From NCBI GenBank assembly GCA_022432975.1, contig CM039502.1:4950375-5014374 (forward strand): DNA of 64,000 bases, read 5' to 3'. Position 1 is the first letter of the stretch. Every line of letters starts with the position of its first letter. The notes below the pieces were generated by a model, which ran no database searches, was not told where the DNA came from, and worked only from the letters and a program-made list of their open reading frames with translations. Of the stretch, positions 22,321-33,416 are shown one piece after another. The DNA is from Begonia masoniana. Lineage: Eukaryota; Streptophyta; Magnoliopsida; Cucurbitales; Begoniaceae. The position numbers were made by a program, and so were the translations under genes.

Positions 22321-24220
22321 TTAGTAAGGCAAGCTCTTAGAACTCGTAGTTAAAACCAATGTCTTAAGCTTAGAACGTTCACCGCCTCCGTGGGCTCTCT
22401 TCGTTATAATTTCCATATTTTTACACAGACTCTCCTTTACCAACTTCTTCATCATCTTCTTCCCCTCTTGGGCTTCTCTCTGGTTCATCAATGGCCACCC
22501 CATTTCTGCTACCCCTATTTGTGGGCCCGAGTAAGGCCCCATTCTAGATTCTCTGTCGTCCTTAAACCATCGCAGCAATTTCAGAGCTCTCTCCTGAGCC
22601 AAACGACTCCCTAACAGAGCCACTTCAATCAAAACGGGTACGATCCCTAACGTCGCCATTTTTACCCTCTGTTTCGAGCTCTGATGAGCTAGAACCGTAA
22701 GAATATAAGCTGAGAGTTCTTGCGATTTCGGTTTCTCTTCCCACGTTAAAATCTCCATTAATCTCTCCGCCGCAATTTCGCTGCTCTCAATCGCTTTCTT
22801 CCCCACTAATGGAACTACCAAGTTTGCTAGAGTCAACAGCAATTTTTCTGAAAATTCTTTCTTAGAAGATAATCGCAGGAGAGTTTCGACTAGTCCATTA
22901 GAGGCCAGAACAGAAGCTTTGTCCAGCGCAGTGGATAGGTAGTGCAGTGTTGCTAAGCTTGATTCCTTTGCTTCAACGGTGGAATCCGAGTCGAGAATTG
23001 ATTGCATAAATGGAATTATTTTTTCTGTCGAGGCTAAACAAAAATGGGTGTTCGACAGAGATGACGATAACGAGAGGAGCAACTGTAAAATCTGAAGCTT
23101 TTCTGCCTCGTCCATGGCTTCTATGTTCGTGGGTATTTTGGATAAGATTCCTGCCTCCACCATTAGAGCCTTGTTTCTGCAGAAATTAATTAATCTTTTA
23201 ATAAAACATGATTTGAAATGAAAATGTCTGTAATTAGTGTCGAAGAAACTAATAATTGACCACAAATAAGCCAAAGTGTTCCAGGGTGTGTAGATCTGCC
23301 TAATCCTAATCCATAATCAATGTAATATAGAGTTGAATTAAATATCTATAAGTGGACTATTGTCAATATAATTAATAATTAGGGTAATATGCAATAACTA
23401 GACTATTTTTCAATGCCCATAATTAATGAGTCTGGTTATCGAGACCACAGCTAAAGCTACCATTTGAATTTGATGGAATTGGAAACTTCATTTGGGTCCA
23501 CCCCCCCGTCACCATCTTTGACGAACAATTTGGTCACAATTTTCTAAAATGTAGAGAAATTTGGGTCACTTTGCGACTTGTTTTAAAACTAGAAACATAT
23601 AAAAAAATATATATTTTATTTATGTAAAAAAATAAAAATTTTAAATCATGAAGCATGTTAATTACTAGATTTTATAAACCAGTAGTGAATTTAACAGTTA
23701 TAATCGTCGAAACTTACGAGGAACTTCCGTTTGCAAGCTCAATCAATGCCTTTCGGGCCACTCGTCGCCGGTCCGGTGCATCGGAATTCACCATGGATAT
23801 TAAAGGAGGTAAGACCCCGAGATCCTCCATTAATTTTCTGAGGTTTGAATCCCCTTTTGCCAACTTCTCAATAGCCTCAGCCGCCATCTCCTTCTCCTCC
23901 CAGCTTCCAAAGTGCAGACTTTTCACCACTCTCCGCAAATCCAATGGCGGATTATCGTCCTTTTTATCCTCTGTAATTATTTGATTTTGGAGGGGTTGGA
24001 TTGGTTGGTTGCTCATAGTTTTGATTGTTGAAAGAAATGGATCGGCGGTGACAGGGTGGCTCTTGAGAGATGTCTTTGATCGGAGAAACTTTTGGAGGCG
24101 TTTGAAGAATCTGAGTTTTTTGTAAGAAAATAAGAAAGGAGGGGAGTGAGAAGGAGAATAAGATGATGAAGATGAGGCGGAGGAAGAAGAAGACATGGTT
24201 GAAGTTTCAGAAGAAGACAT
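22321..24220 (-). CDS. ARM-repeat superfamily protein
   Basis: Two exons on the minus strand, 24220-23718 and 23176-22321, joined by a GTAAGT...TGCAG intron with matching phase (1359 nt, 452 aa). The N terminus is a Ser-rich stretch and a basic segment, then helical Leu-rich repeats ([51 protein letters not shown]). Exon 2 continues with about six more armadillo-like repeats ([38 protein letters not shown]). No U-box is visible, unlike plant PUB-ARM E3 ligases, so a scaffold role is the safest statement. A 24-bp tandem duplication across the start gives two in-frame Met codons (24220 and 24196). A Mutator-like element begins 223 bp upstream. Confidence 0.88.
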
Positions 24221-24295
24221 GGTTGAAGTTTCAGAAGAAGACAGAGAGAGTGGTTTCGAAACGAATTTGGGTTTTCTTACTTATTCAGCTCTGAC

Positions 24296-24299
<4 letters not shown>

Positions 24300-24326
<27 letters not shown>
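24300..24326. repeat. (GA)n microsatellite in the ARM gene 5' region
   Basis: About 13 GA units, i.e. (CT)n on the transcribed strand, about 80 bp upstream of the start codon. Pyrimidine tracts are common in plant 5' UTRs. Confidence 0.85.
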
Positions 24327-24443
24327 ACCAAAGAAAAAAGAAGACTGTTTGTGGCCGAACCAGTCAGAATGGAGCAAGACGGGGGCACATGCAAAATGAC
24401 ACCTTCCACTTTTTCTTCTTGTAAGTATATATAATATAATATA

Positions 24444-25349
24444 GGGAAAAGTACCATTTAGACTCCAACGTATGGGGTCAGTGACCATTTAGTACCTAAC
24501 GTTTTTTTTGTACCCAATCAAACCCTAACGTATAAAACGTTTGCAATTTAAACCCTACCGTCAATTTTTCAGTTAAATTTAACAGATTTCTTTCAAATTT
24601 CCCAAATTATCCCCCTCTCTCTCTCTAAGTTGAGAGGGAGACGGAGATCGAGTTTCTGCAAATCACTGTTACACTGAGTGATAAATCGCAGTAGACCTTC
24701 CCTACTTCCACCATCGTAGACCAGAAGAGAATTCAGAGAAATGGAATTCTCAGCTAACTTCAACAGAACTCCATCGACTATACTTCTACACCTTATGAGC
24801 TCCACTTCCTGCAAAAATGGCAGACATTTGACAAATGAAGAATAAGACCCTCCATCGCCAATACCTTCGCAGCTCCGCAATTTCAATTTTTGGAGCTTGT
24901 TACTGCTCCTCCATAGCCACGAGAATCCCCAATCATCGCTGCGGATTCCAGTTAGGCAAAGACTCTCCAATCCCAATTCCGCGTCAATTTCTTCATTTTC
25001 CCATGATTCATAATCTCTAATTGTATCATTTTCTTGTCCTATTCCATTTGAAGAGCATGCGTAGATGGTTAATTCTTTCAAAGAAGGAAATTCGGCCACC
25101 CACCTGAAAGCCAGAGGCCGAGAGAGATTGATGGAAAGAGAGATAAGGTGCGAACACGAATTAGAGAGAGAAGCGATGAAGGAGAGAGAAACAGGCCCAG
25201 TTAAGAACCTCAAGTCACGAAGCTGGGGATAAACGGTAGAGACAAGAAGGAGGAGGCGGTCGAAGAAAGCAGGCGTTGTCTGCCGGTGATCGTGCCATTT
25301 TTTTCGTACTGCTGCTTCTAAGAAGAGTGAGCTCCTGTGTTTCACGGCG

Positions 25350-25382
<33 letters not shown>

Positions 25383-25568
25383 AGGGAGGGAGGGGAGGGG
25401 GTAGTTTAGTCATTTTAAAAGGCCATCAGTTAAATTTAACTGAAAAATTGACGGGAGGGTTTGAATTGCAAACGTTTTATACGTTAGGGCCTGATTGAGT
25501 ACAAAAAATACGTTAGGTACCAAATGGTCACTGACCCCATACGTTGGAGTCTAAATGATACTTTTCCC
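24444..25568. mobile_element. Mutator-like element with captured LRR-gene fragment (Pack-MULE type)
   Basis: Perfect 9-bp target duplication TATAATATA (24435-24443 and 25569-25577). Long terminal inverted repeats of about 143 bp start GGGAAAAGTA at both ends (24444-24586 and about 25426-25568) and differ at about 9 positions. These are hallmarks of MULEs. The interior has no transposase, instead a single open reading frame resembling a host LRR protein. The element sits directly upstream of the ARM gene, with its ORF on the same strand. Confidence 0.9.
24593..25345 (-). CDS. Captured LRR/F-box-like gene fragment, uninterrupted ORF
   Basis: 250 codons with no stop or frameshift, from ATG 25345 to a stop at 24593, at the inner edge of the left TIR. 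Sequence shows consecutive leucine-rich repeats of the F-box/LRR kind: VYPQLRDLRFLTG, CSHLISLSINLS, FPSLKELTIYACS, LGLESLCLTGI, KLQKLKLRSCEGIGDGG, LPFLQEVELIRCRSIVDGV and NSDLQKLDLRLPLN. No F-box is present, so the capture is partial. The last residues come from sequence at or near the TIR. No introns are seen. Whether it is transcribed is unknown. No parent gene lies in this window. Confidence 0.75.
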   Translation of the reverse strand: MKHRSSLFLEAAVRKKWHDHRQTTPAFFDRLLLLVSTVYPQLRDLRFLTGPVSLSFIASLSNSCSHLISLSINLSRPLAFRWVAEFPSLKELTIYACSSNGIGQENDTIRDYESWENEEIDAELGLESLCLTGIRSDDWGFSWLWRSSNKLQKLKLRSCEGIGDGGSYSSFVKCLPFLQEVELIRCRSIVDGVLLKLAENSISLNSLLVYDGGSREGLLRFITQCNSDLQKLDLRLPLNLERERGIIWEI

Positions 25569-25675
25569 TATAATATATATATATTGCATAAAGTTACACT
25601 AACATCTTATTTTTAGTACAAATAGAAATAAAATATATTTTGGATTTTTACTTGGCAACTGTGGGGGTGTCAATT

Positions 25676-26318
25676 TAGGGTGGACAGAACCGGACCAAAA
25701 CTGAAAAATCGAACCGGATCGGGAGTTTCGGTCTGGTTTCGTTCGGTATTCAAACGGTCCCTGTCCGAGACCAGTTCTCCCCACCAAGAAAGCGTGGGAC
25801 ACGGTCCTGATTTAATAATCCCCAAAAACCAAGGATCAAACCGTTATAAACTGAAAAACCAATAACTAGTTCAGTTTTGATTTTTGAACCTTTAGCAAAA
25901 AATCGTGGGACACCCGACACCTCGTTCTTCAGTTATTCGCCCTTCTTCCTTCTTCAGTCTTTCTTCGCCAATTCACAAAGCCATAGACCTAGTCACCCAA
26001 ACGCCAGTCACGCCCAGAGTCTGCTCCTACGACCAAGTCACCAACGCTAGTTCCTTCGCCGAAGTCTAAACCAACCTCGCAGTTCGCACGGTTGCACAAG
26101 CTTCCTTTGCCGAAGTTCGAACCTCGCAACATGTCAAACTGCCACAAGCTGAAGAAAATAAGATTTTATTTTTGGAGGAATTGGGACCAGACCGAAAAGT
26201 TCAATTCGGTTCCGGTCTAGTCTCGATTCCTCCCTAGACCGGTTTTGAGTTTTTTTAAAAAAAATCTCGAACAACGTGGTTCCGGTTCCGGTTCCGCCCG
26301 AACTGCGCTCACCCCTAC
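25676..26318. mobile_element. Non-autonomous hAT-like element
   Basis: Flanked by the 8-bp duplication TGTCAATT (25668-25675 and 26319-26326), the size expected for hAT. Ends read TAGGGTGGACAG on the left and (G)TAGGGGTGAGCG inward from the right, with GGTTCCGGT-rich subterminal sequence. No transposase ORF. A similar end (TAGGGGTGGGCACGGACCGG, minus strand) lies at about 26885-26914 and may mark another, overlapping copy. Confidence 0.62.
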
Positions 26319-26326
26319 TGTCAATT

Positions 26327-27942
26327 GGTCAATGAAATCAAAAATCTTCTAAGGTATGAAGAACTTTTAAACTCGTTGTTATCTGCAATGTTGTCGAAAT
26401 CTCATGAATTTTAAAGAAATTGGATTTTTGGTTGAACGAAATGAAATTTATGGTTGAAGAGGATAATTAATGCACAAAATTGAATTGTAATTACCTTGGT
26501 TGGGATCTAAAATCCTAAAACCTAGAGAAATTGGAGGAAAATCAAACTTTTACAAAAATCAGTTAGACAAATCATCAAGGTGGTCAATTGTTTTTTGGAA
26601 ACGTTTTGGTCGACCGATCCTTTGTACCTGGACGATCATTCTTCAGATACGGATTTGAAGAGATGTATACGAATTCGAATAAGTCTAGTCGTTTGAATTG
26701 TCCAATTTTATACTTTAGCTTGGAAGTCATTGTAGGTTTGGACAAATCAACCATATTGTCCCACGTGGTAATACTAAGGTTTGAGACTTTGCAACTAAAT
26801 TCTAGTTTTATCTCTAAAAAAATGAAATAATCTTTGCTTTGGTGGCGTTGTTAGAGACGTAATCATTTATTCTTTAGACTCGGGACCGGACTGAACCGGT
26901 CCGTGCCCACCCCTAAATGCTACAACATTTTTCAGCAGGGCTACGACGAGATTGTCATCTCGGAGTGACTCATTTTCTTGTTCACGATTTTATTTCATTT
27001 AATTGGAATCAAGCCGCTTCTTCTTTGGTCGCAACTATGCTTACATTATTTCTCGTATTTTAATTTTATTTATCACGTTTAATTGTTCGTCTATGTCATG
27101 ACTTAAATGCAAATATTTGAGAATGTAAATCAAACTTTGGTTTTAGAATTGTTGCAATAATTCTAAATTTTTCTTACAGTTGTCACCAAGTGCATGAGCA
27201 CTTCCACATTAATAATTTCTCTTTTTATAACATTAAATAATAATACATTACCCGTTATAATTATAAATTTTTAATACAATATTCTTAGAAATGGAATATT
27301 AATTATTGAAGCATCCAGTGGTGGTTCAACAACCATATCAACATCCGATTATGCTTAAATGGAAGTGATTAGAGCTAAACTCATGCGTCATAATCCATTC
27401 ACGACATGACGTGTTCATAGACGAGTTAAACCAAGGGTACTCAATCCCTTTAAATATTGCAAGAAAAAAAACAAAACAAAACAAGAAAAAGAAATTCCTG
27501 ATAATGGTTGGAATAGAGAGCAGGTCAGATTCCACCAATTTTCTTGCATTTTCGCATGTGCCAAACAGATACTTGGGAAGATAAAAGATGTGGTTCTGGT
27601 TGATGCTTGATGATGGAGAATGGTGCAACACATTTCTAAAGCATCGTGGAGGCTGAGTGCGACAAAATTAATCTTTGTTTTTATTATATTTCAAATAATT
27701 CAGAGAAAAGTTGAGTGAATATTGTTACATATTTGACGATAATAAAGGCATAGATAGTGGGAATTCTCCTTCAATTTGTCAAGTAGATTTTCCTTCTGGG
27801 TTTTCAATTTGGATGGCTCTACTTTAAATGAGTAAATAGGATATCGTCGAGGTGAGTCTACTAAAATCAATAGGAATTTAAGTGTTATAAACAATGGGCT
27901 AGACAAATAAATAAGTATACTACAATAAAATCATATAATAAA
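26327..27942. other. Intergenic, no gene recognised
   Basis: AT-rich, with a hAT-like terminal sequence near 26885-26914. Open frames are short and show no domain. Confidence 0.45.
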
Positions 27943-28180
27943 TGTTAAGAATTGAACAACAATAATCGAAAAAAAAAAAAACGCAAAAACATAGGGACAC
28001 TAAGATTTACGTGGAAAACTTTAGACGGAAAAAAATCATTGAGAGAGGAGAAATTCAGTATATCGAAATCAAGGTGCAATTGAATTTTGTAAATCAAATA
28101 TCAATTTTATAGAGAAAACATAAAATCTTAATATTAATATACGTGTCCAACTCAGCCCAACTAGAATTCGGGTCACAATA
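27943..28180 (-). repeat. Diverged LTR of an older copia element related to 1-3293
   Basis: Shares GAATTCGGGTCACA and the TATAGAGAAAACATAAAATC region with the first element's LTR, starts TGTTAAG, and continues after the nested Tork element at 33417-33426 (AACTCTAACA). Minus orientation. Divergence from the first copy is high by eye. Confidence 0.75.
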
Positions 28181-28509
28181 TGAAGAACTCAAATTGGAAA
28201 TCTCCAGCCACCATCTAAAAGGTCCACTTCTTCAACGGTAGGTGCAGCTATTGTTGATTCTCCAATGGCTGTCATCTTCCATTCACACCTATTAACATGT
28301 GCATAATATCCTTTATAAATAAAGGCTTCAGCTCGTTGTTCAAATCATCCTATTCCAGTAGAGGAATCTCAATCCCAAGTAGAGGAGAGCCTTGAGAGTG
28401 CTGTGAGGATCTGAGAGTTTTTATTTCTTTCTGTAAATTCAATCTGTGAATTAAATAGATTGATTTTTCTCTCAAATTAGTTTGATCTTTGATAGTTTAA
28501 TTCCCAACA
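28181..28509 (+). repeat. 5' LTR of Tork-like element, with TATA box
   Basis: 329 bp, TATAAATA at 28314-28321. In the 3' LTR this box lies in the palindrome CCTCTATAAATAGAGG, mutated here on both arms. Confidence 0.92.
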
Positions 28510-29059
28510 AGTGGTATCAGAGCCTGGTTAGAGGTATTAGCCATCGAAGGAGAGCTCTTTGTGAAAAATTCGATTTCGTGAAAGTGTCTGAAATCTTGTT
28601 TTGATTATACCACGTCGTAGATCTCGTTCCCACGAGTCTACCGGTATTTTCAGATCGAAAATCGGACATCAAACGAATTTTTCTGTGATTTTTCAAAAGT
28701 TCTTTACGAAGAAGATGATGAACAGTGCCCGCCACGTAAGCGCCCAGTCAGTGCCTAGTCAGAGCCACATCAGTGCCACATCATCAGTACTATTCAATTT
28801 CTGAAAATTGCATTTTGGTCCTTATACTTTCTGCTCGTTTCAAAATGGTCCTTTATCTTTCTTAAAGTACAGAATGGCCCCTGAACTTTTGGTAATGACT
28901 TAGAGACTCCTGAACTATCAAAAAGTTATATAGTGATCCCAGAATTTTCAGCAATAGAATTTCTGACCCCGAAGTGCCTATTCCACCATTTTCGGCCGTT
29001 CCGAACACAACGGTGTGCTCCGTTTTACGAGATTCAGCTCTTATTTTGATAAATAAATA

Positions 29060-30385
29060 TTGAAGATGACCACAGAAGAGTCAACATCATATTCTGGAGC
29101 TATGATTATGCTCACGGCAACCAACTACACGCTGTGGAAACCTCGGATGGAAGATCTCCTCAGCTGTAAAGATTTGTTCGATCCCGTAGAATTGAAAGGT
29201 GAAAATCCTGATCCAACCAAAGCGTCAGAGTGGAGGAAATTAAACCGGAAATCTATTGGTCAAATCCGACAATGGATTGATCATAGTGTCTTCCACCATG
29301 TTGCACATGAGACAGACGCATATGCTCTCTGGAAGAAGCTGGAGGACATGTACCAGGCCAAGACCGCTCAGAATAAAGCCCTGTTGATGAGGCGGTTAGT
29401 CAATATGAAGTTCAAAAGTGGAACTTCTGTTGCCGAGCATACCAGTGAGTACCAGAGTCTGGTAAATCAATTATCGTCTGTAGTGATGCCGCTTGGAGAT
29501 GAGATGCAGGCACTCCTACTTCTCAGTTCACTTCCTGATAGCTAGGAAACACTTGTAGTTTCTCTCAGCAACTCGGCTCCAGATGGCAAACTTACCATGT
29601 CCATGGTTAAGGATGCCCCGTTCAACGAAGAGGCCAGAAGAAAGGATATGGGCACAGACCAGACTCATGCCCTTGTCACAGAGCCCCGAGGAAGACAACA
29701 AGAGAAACAACAAAGGGGTAAAGGCAAATGGAGAGGCAGAAGCAAGAGCAGAGGCAGATCCACCGATGGCAGAAAACCTTCGTACAAATGTCATCACTGT
29801 GGAATAGAGAGTCATATGAAGAAGAATTGCTACAAATGGCTAGAGGAGCAAGGCCAGAGCAGTTCCCAGTCGAAGAATAAGGGTGTAGAAACGCTAATCA
29901 TCATTCCTAGAGATGTAGCGTTCTGTTCGACCCATAATGAGACATGCCTTCACGTTTCAAAAGAAGACACAGAATGGGTGGTAGATACTGCAGCTTCCTA
30001 CCACGTGACTCCGCACAAGGAATACTTCACGACATACAAAGCTGGTGACTTTGGAGCAGTGAAGATGGGAAATTCAAGTTCCTCTAGGATTGTAGGAATT
30101 GGAGATATCCAAATAAAGACAAGTGTTGGAAGTACAATCACTTTGAAGGATGTCCGACATGTGTCAGATCTTTGGCTCAATCTTCTTTCTGGAATAGCCC
30201 TTGACAAACAGGGCTATGATAATCATTTCAGCAATGGCACGTGGAAGATGTCAAATGGTGCTTTGATAGTCGCTCGAGGACACATTTGTGGCACACTATA
30301 CAAGACTCGCATGAAGATATGTACAGACACCCTCAACGTAGCTGAGAAGGAGGGTTCTCAAAATTCCAGAGACTCGGCCATATGA
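29060..30385 (+). pseudogene. Tork-like gag-protease, TAG nonsense codon
   Basis: Starts at ATG 29066 or just upstream in the same frame (the open frame begins at 29060, reading MKMTTEES). Gag UBN2 region contains YTLWKPRMEDLL and MYQAKTAQNKALLMRRLVNM. TAG at 29543-29545 follows SLPDS, where the family has Trp. The same frame then continues through a basic linker, zinc knuckle CHHCGIESHMKKNC and a protease-like WVVDTAASYHVT, in which the catalytic triad DSG reads DTA, so the catalytic Asp is kept but the Ser and Gly are replaced. It ends at 30385 after losing frame with the GAG-pre-integrase block at about 30360. Inactive as read. Confidence 0.88.
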
Positions 30386-33120
30386 GTGAGAAAGAGTTGT
30401 CTACCCTAATAAAGAAAGAGCTTATCACCGTTGACAAAGATGCTGCACCAGATCCTTGCAATCATTGTCTATTTGGTAAGCAGCACAGAGTCTCATTCAG
30501 TTCCTATTTAACGAGAAGATCAGAGTTGCTCAGTCTGGTACACTCTGACGTTTGCGGTCCCCTGGAGGATGAATCACTAGGCAGAAATAAATATGTTCTG
30601 ACGTTCATTGATGATACTTCTCGAAAGGTGTGGGTCTATTTCCTGAAGATGAAGGACCAGGTATTCGAATACTTCAAAATGTTTCATGTCATGGTAGAAC
30701 GTGAGACTGGGAAGAAGTTGAAGTGTCTCCAGTCAGATAATGGAGGCGAATACACTTCCAAGGTGTTCAATGCGTATTGCAAAACATACGGCATTCGACA
30801 TGAGAAGACGGTCCCTCACACCCCTCAACACAACGGTGTAGCCGAAAGAATGAACCGGACAATCATGGAACGTGTTCGGAGTATGCTCAGTATGGCTAAA
30901 CTGCCAAAGTCATTCTGGGGAGAAGCAGTCAGAGCCGCCTGTTACCTGATCAACAGATCACCATCAGTACTACTGAATTTTGAAGTTCCGGAGAAACTGT
31001 GGTCTGGAAAGGATCCATCATACTCACACTTAAGAGTATTTGGATGTTTGGCGTACGCACATGTATCCAAGGAGCTCGATGCAATGACCACTCCATGCAT
31101 TTTCATTGGCTATGGAGATGAAGAATTTGGATACAGACTATGGGATCCAAAGGAGAAAAAGGTGATCAGAAGCAGGGACATTATGTTCTATGAAAGCCAG
31201 ACAATAGAAGACATTGAAAAACCTACAATGTCTCAGAAGTTAAATGTTGGTGCTCTAAATTCAGATGCAGCACTAAACCCGTTCGATATAGTGACAGAAT
31301 ACATGCCAGAAGCAGAAGCTGAGGAAGAAGGGGGTGTTGAGCAGGGGGAGCCACAACCCACTCCACCAGATGTTCCAGGACCATCACAAGGCCCAGATGA
31401 TGGTGAATCTCCTCAGACTATTCCAGAAGTTTGTAGGTCTGAACGAGGACGGATTCCATCTAGAAGATATACGGAATCCGAGTACCTTCTACTTACTGAA
31501 GATGGAGAACCGGAGAGTTTCCAAGAAGCACTATCTCATAAGGACAAAGAAACATGGTTGTCAGCAATGCAAGATGAGATGGAATCTCTGCAGAAGAATC
31601 ACACTTATGAGATCGTAGAACTTCCAAAAGGGAAGAAGGCACTAAGAAACAAATGGGTGTTCAAGATGAAGAAAGATGGCAGCGGACAAGTGGTGAAATA
31701 CAAAGCACAATTGGTAGTCAAAGGATTCCAACAGAAGAAAGGAATTGATTTTGATGAGATATTTTCACCAGTAGTCAATATGACGTCAATCCGAGTTATA
31801 CTTGGCTTGGTAGCAAGTATGAACTTGGAGCTTGAACAGATGGACGTGAAGACAGCTTTTCTTCACGGAGATTTAAAAGAAGAAATCTATATGGAGCAGC
31901 CAGAAGGTTTTGAGGTTTCAGGTGATAACCTCGTTTGCAAGCTTAAGAAAAGCTTGTACGGTCTAAAGCAGGCACCAAGGCAGTGGTACAAGAAGTTTGA
32001 CTCATGCATGGCAAGTCAAGGCTATAAGAAAACTGCTGCAGATGAGTGCGTTTACATTCAGAAATTTTCAGACGGGAGTTTCGTTGCTCTTCTACTTTAT
32101 GTAGACGATATTATGATCGTGGGAAAGGATGCAACGAAGATTAGTCAGTTGAAGAATAAACTCTCTAAGTCTTTTGAAATGAAGGACTTAGGACCAGCTC
32201 AACAGATTTTGGGAATGCAGATTGTTCGAGATAGAAACAACCAACGATTATGGTTATCTCAGGAGAAGTACATTGAACGTGTGCTCGAGAGGTTCAACAT
32301 GAACAACGCCAAACCAGTCAGCATTCCACTTGCCAATCATTTCAAGATGAGCAAGAGTGCATGTCCTTTATCTAAGAAAGAGATCGGGGAAATGTCATCA
32401 GTACCATATTCTTCAGCTGTTGGAAGTTTGATGTATGCAATGGTATACACAAGGCCAGATATTGCTCATGCAGTGGGGAAGGTGAGTCGTTTTCTCTCCA
32501 ACCCCGGGAAGCAGCATTGGGAGGCAGTAAAGTGGATTCTCAGGTATCTAAAGGGTACTACTAAATTATGTCTTTGTTACGGGGGAGCTGATCCAATATT
32601 GGAGGGCTATACAGATGCAGATATGGCCGGAGATATTGATAGTAGCAAATCTACTTTAGGATATATCTACACTTTCGCGGGGGGAGCTGTCTCATGGCAG
32701 TCACGACTGCAGAAGTGTGTTGTTTTATCCACAACAGAAGCAGAGTATATTGCTATCGCTGAAGCTGGGAAAGAAATGTTGTGGCTAAAGCGATATCTTC
32801 AAGAACTTGGAATCAAGCAGAAAGAGTACAAGGTACATTGTGACAGTCAAAGTGCTCTCGACTTAAGCAAAGACTCCATGTACCATTTCCGTACAAAGCA
32901 TATTGATATTCGATATCATTGGATACGCGAAGTTATGGATCGACAACTGTTGAGACTAGTTAATATTCATACGAAGGAGAATCCAGCAGATATGTTGACA
33001 AAAGTGGTAACTCGAGAAAAGTTAGAGCTATGCAGAGACATAACTGGAATGCTTGTTTCGGATATGGCTGGAGGGGGAGAATTGAAGAGCTCAAATTGGA
33101 AATCTCCAGCCACCATCTAG
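30382..33120 (+). CDS. Tork-like integrase-reverse transcriptase-RNase H
   Basis: 912 codons open. It begins inside the GAG-pre-integrase region just after the frameshift, so the Met at 30382 is not a natural start. Integrase: zinc-binding CNHC, then HSDVCGPL, SDNGGEYTS and HNGVAERMNRTIMER (DDE residues kept). RT: NKWVFKMKKDGSG, DVKTAFLHGDLKEEIYM, LYGLKQAPRQWYKKF and YVDDIMIVG. RNase H: YTDADMAGD, STTEAEYIA and KHIDIRYHWIRE. The stop falls inside the 3' LTR (33118-33120). The coding part of the enzymes looks intact, unlike gag-protease. Confidence 0.93.
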   Translation: MSEKELSTLIKKELITVDKDAAPDPCNHCLFGKQHRVSFSSYLTRRSELLSLVHSDVCGPLEDESLGRNKYVLTFIDDTSRKVWVYFLKMKDQVFEYFKMFHVMVERETGKKLKCLQSDNGGEYTSKVFNAYCKTYGIRHEKTVPHTPQHNGVAERMNRTIMERVRSMLSMAKLPKSFWGEAVRAACYLINRSPSVLLNFEVPEKLWSGKDPSYSHLRVFGCLAYAHVSKELDAMTTPCIFIGYGDEEFGYRLWDPKEKKVIRSRDIMFYESQTIEDIEKPTMSQKLNVGALNSDAALNPFDIVTEYMPEAEAEEEGGVEQGEPQPTPPDVPGPSQGPDDGESPQTIPEVCRSERGRIPSRRYTESEYLLLTEDGEPESFQEALSHKDKETWLSAMQDEMESLQKNHTYEIVELPKGKKALRNKWVFKMKKDGSGQVVKYKAQLVVKGFQQKKGIDFDEIFSPVVNMTSIRVILGLVASMNLELEQMDVKTAFLHGDLKEEIYMEQPEGFEVSGDNLVCKLKKSLYGLKQAPRQWYKKFDSCMASQGYKKTAADECVYIQKFSDGSFVALLLYVDDIMIVGKDATKISQLKNKLSKSFEMKDLGPAQQILGMQIVRDRNNQRLWLSQEKYIERVLERFNMNNAKPVSIPLANHFKMSKSACPLSKKEIGEMSSVPYSSAVGSLMYAMVYTRPDIAHAVGKVSRFLSNPGKQHWEAVKWILRYLKGTTKLCLCYGGADPILEGYTDADMAGDIDSSKSTLGYIYTFAGGAVSWQSRLQKCVVLSTTEAEYIAIAEAGKEMLWLKRYLQELGIKQKEYKVHCDSQSALDLSKDSMYHFRTKHIDIRYHWIREVMDRQLLRLVNIHTKENPADMLTKVVTREKLELCRDITGMLVSDMAGGGELKSSNWKSPATI

Positions 33121-33411
33121 AAGGTCCACTTCTTCAACGGTAGGTGCAGCTATTGTTGATTCTCCAATGGCTGCCATCTTCCATTCACACCTATTAACAT
33201 GTGCAGAATATCCTCTATAAATAGAGGCTTCAGCTCGTTGTTCAAATCATCCTATTCCAGTAGAAGAATCTCAATCCCAAGTAGATGAGAGCCTTGAGAG
33301 TGCTGTGAGGATCTGAGAGTTTTTATTTCTTTCTGTAAATTCAATCTGTGAATTGAATAGATTGATTTTTCTCTCAAATTAGTTTGATCTTTGATAGTTT
33401 AATTCCCAACA
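33083..33411 (+). repeat. 3' LTR of Tork-like element
   Basis: 329 bp. TATAAATA at 33216-33223 is embedded in CCTCTATAAATAGAGG. Followed by the CAATA duplication. Confidence 0.92.
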
Positions 33412-33416
33412 CAATA

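Larger units (their letters stand above)
28181..33411 (+). mobile_element. Tork/Tnt1-like Ty1/copia retrotransposon
   Basis: LTRs 28181-28509 and 33083-33411, each 329 bp, TGAAGA...CCCAACA, differing at about 9 positions (2.7%). Target duplication CAATA at 28176-28180 and 33412-33416. Primer-binding site TGGTATCAGAGC at 28512-28523, polypurine tract at 33069-33082. Gag-protease and integrase-RT-RNase H are present in two frames with two breaks. It is inserted within the LTR of an older element, giving a two-layer nest. Lineage is inferred from domain sequence. Confidence 0.94.

Noticed and set aside
25676..26914. A longer hAT element ending near 26914
   Set aside because: No 8-bp duplication fits these ends. 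TGTCAATT fits the shorter element 25676-26318 exactly.
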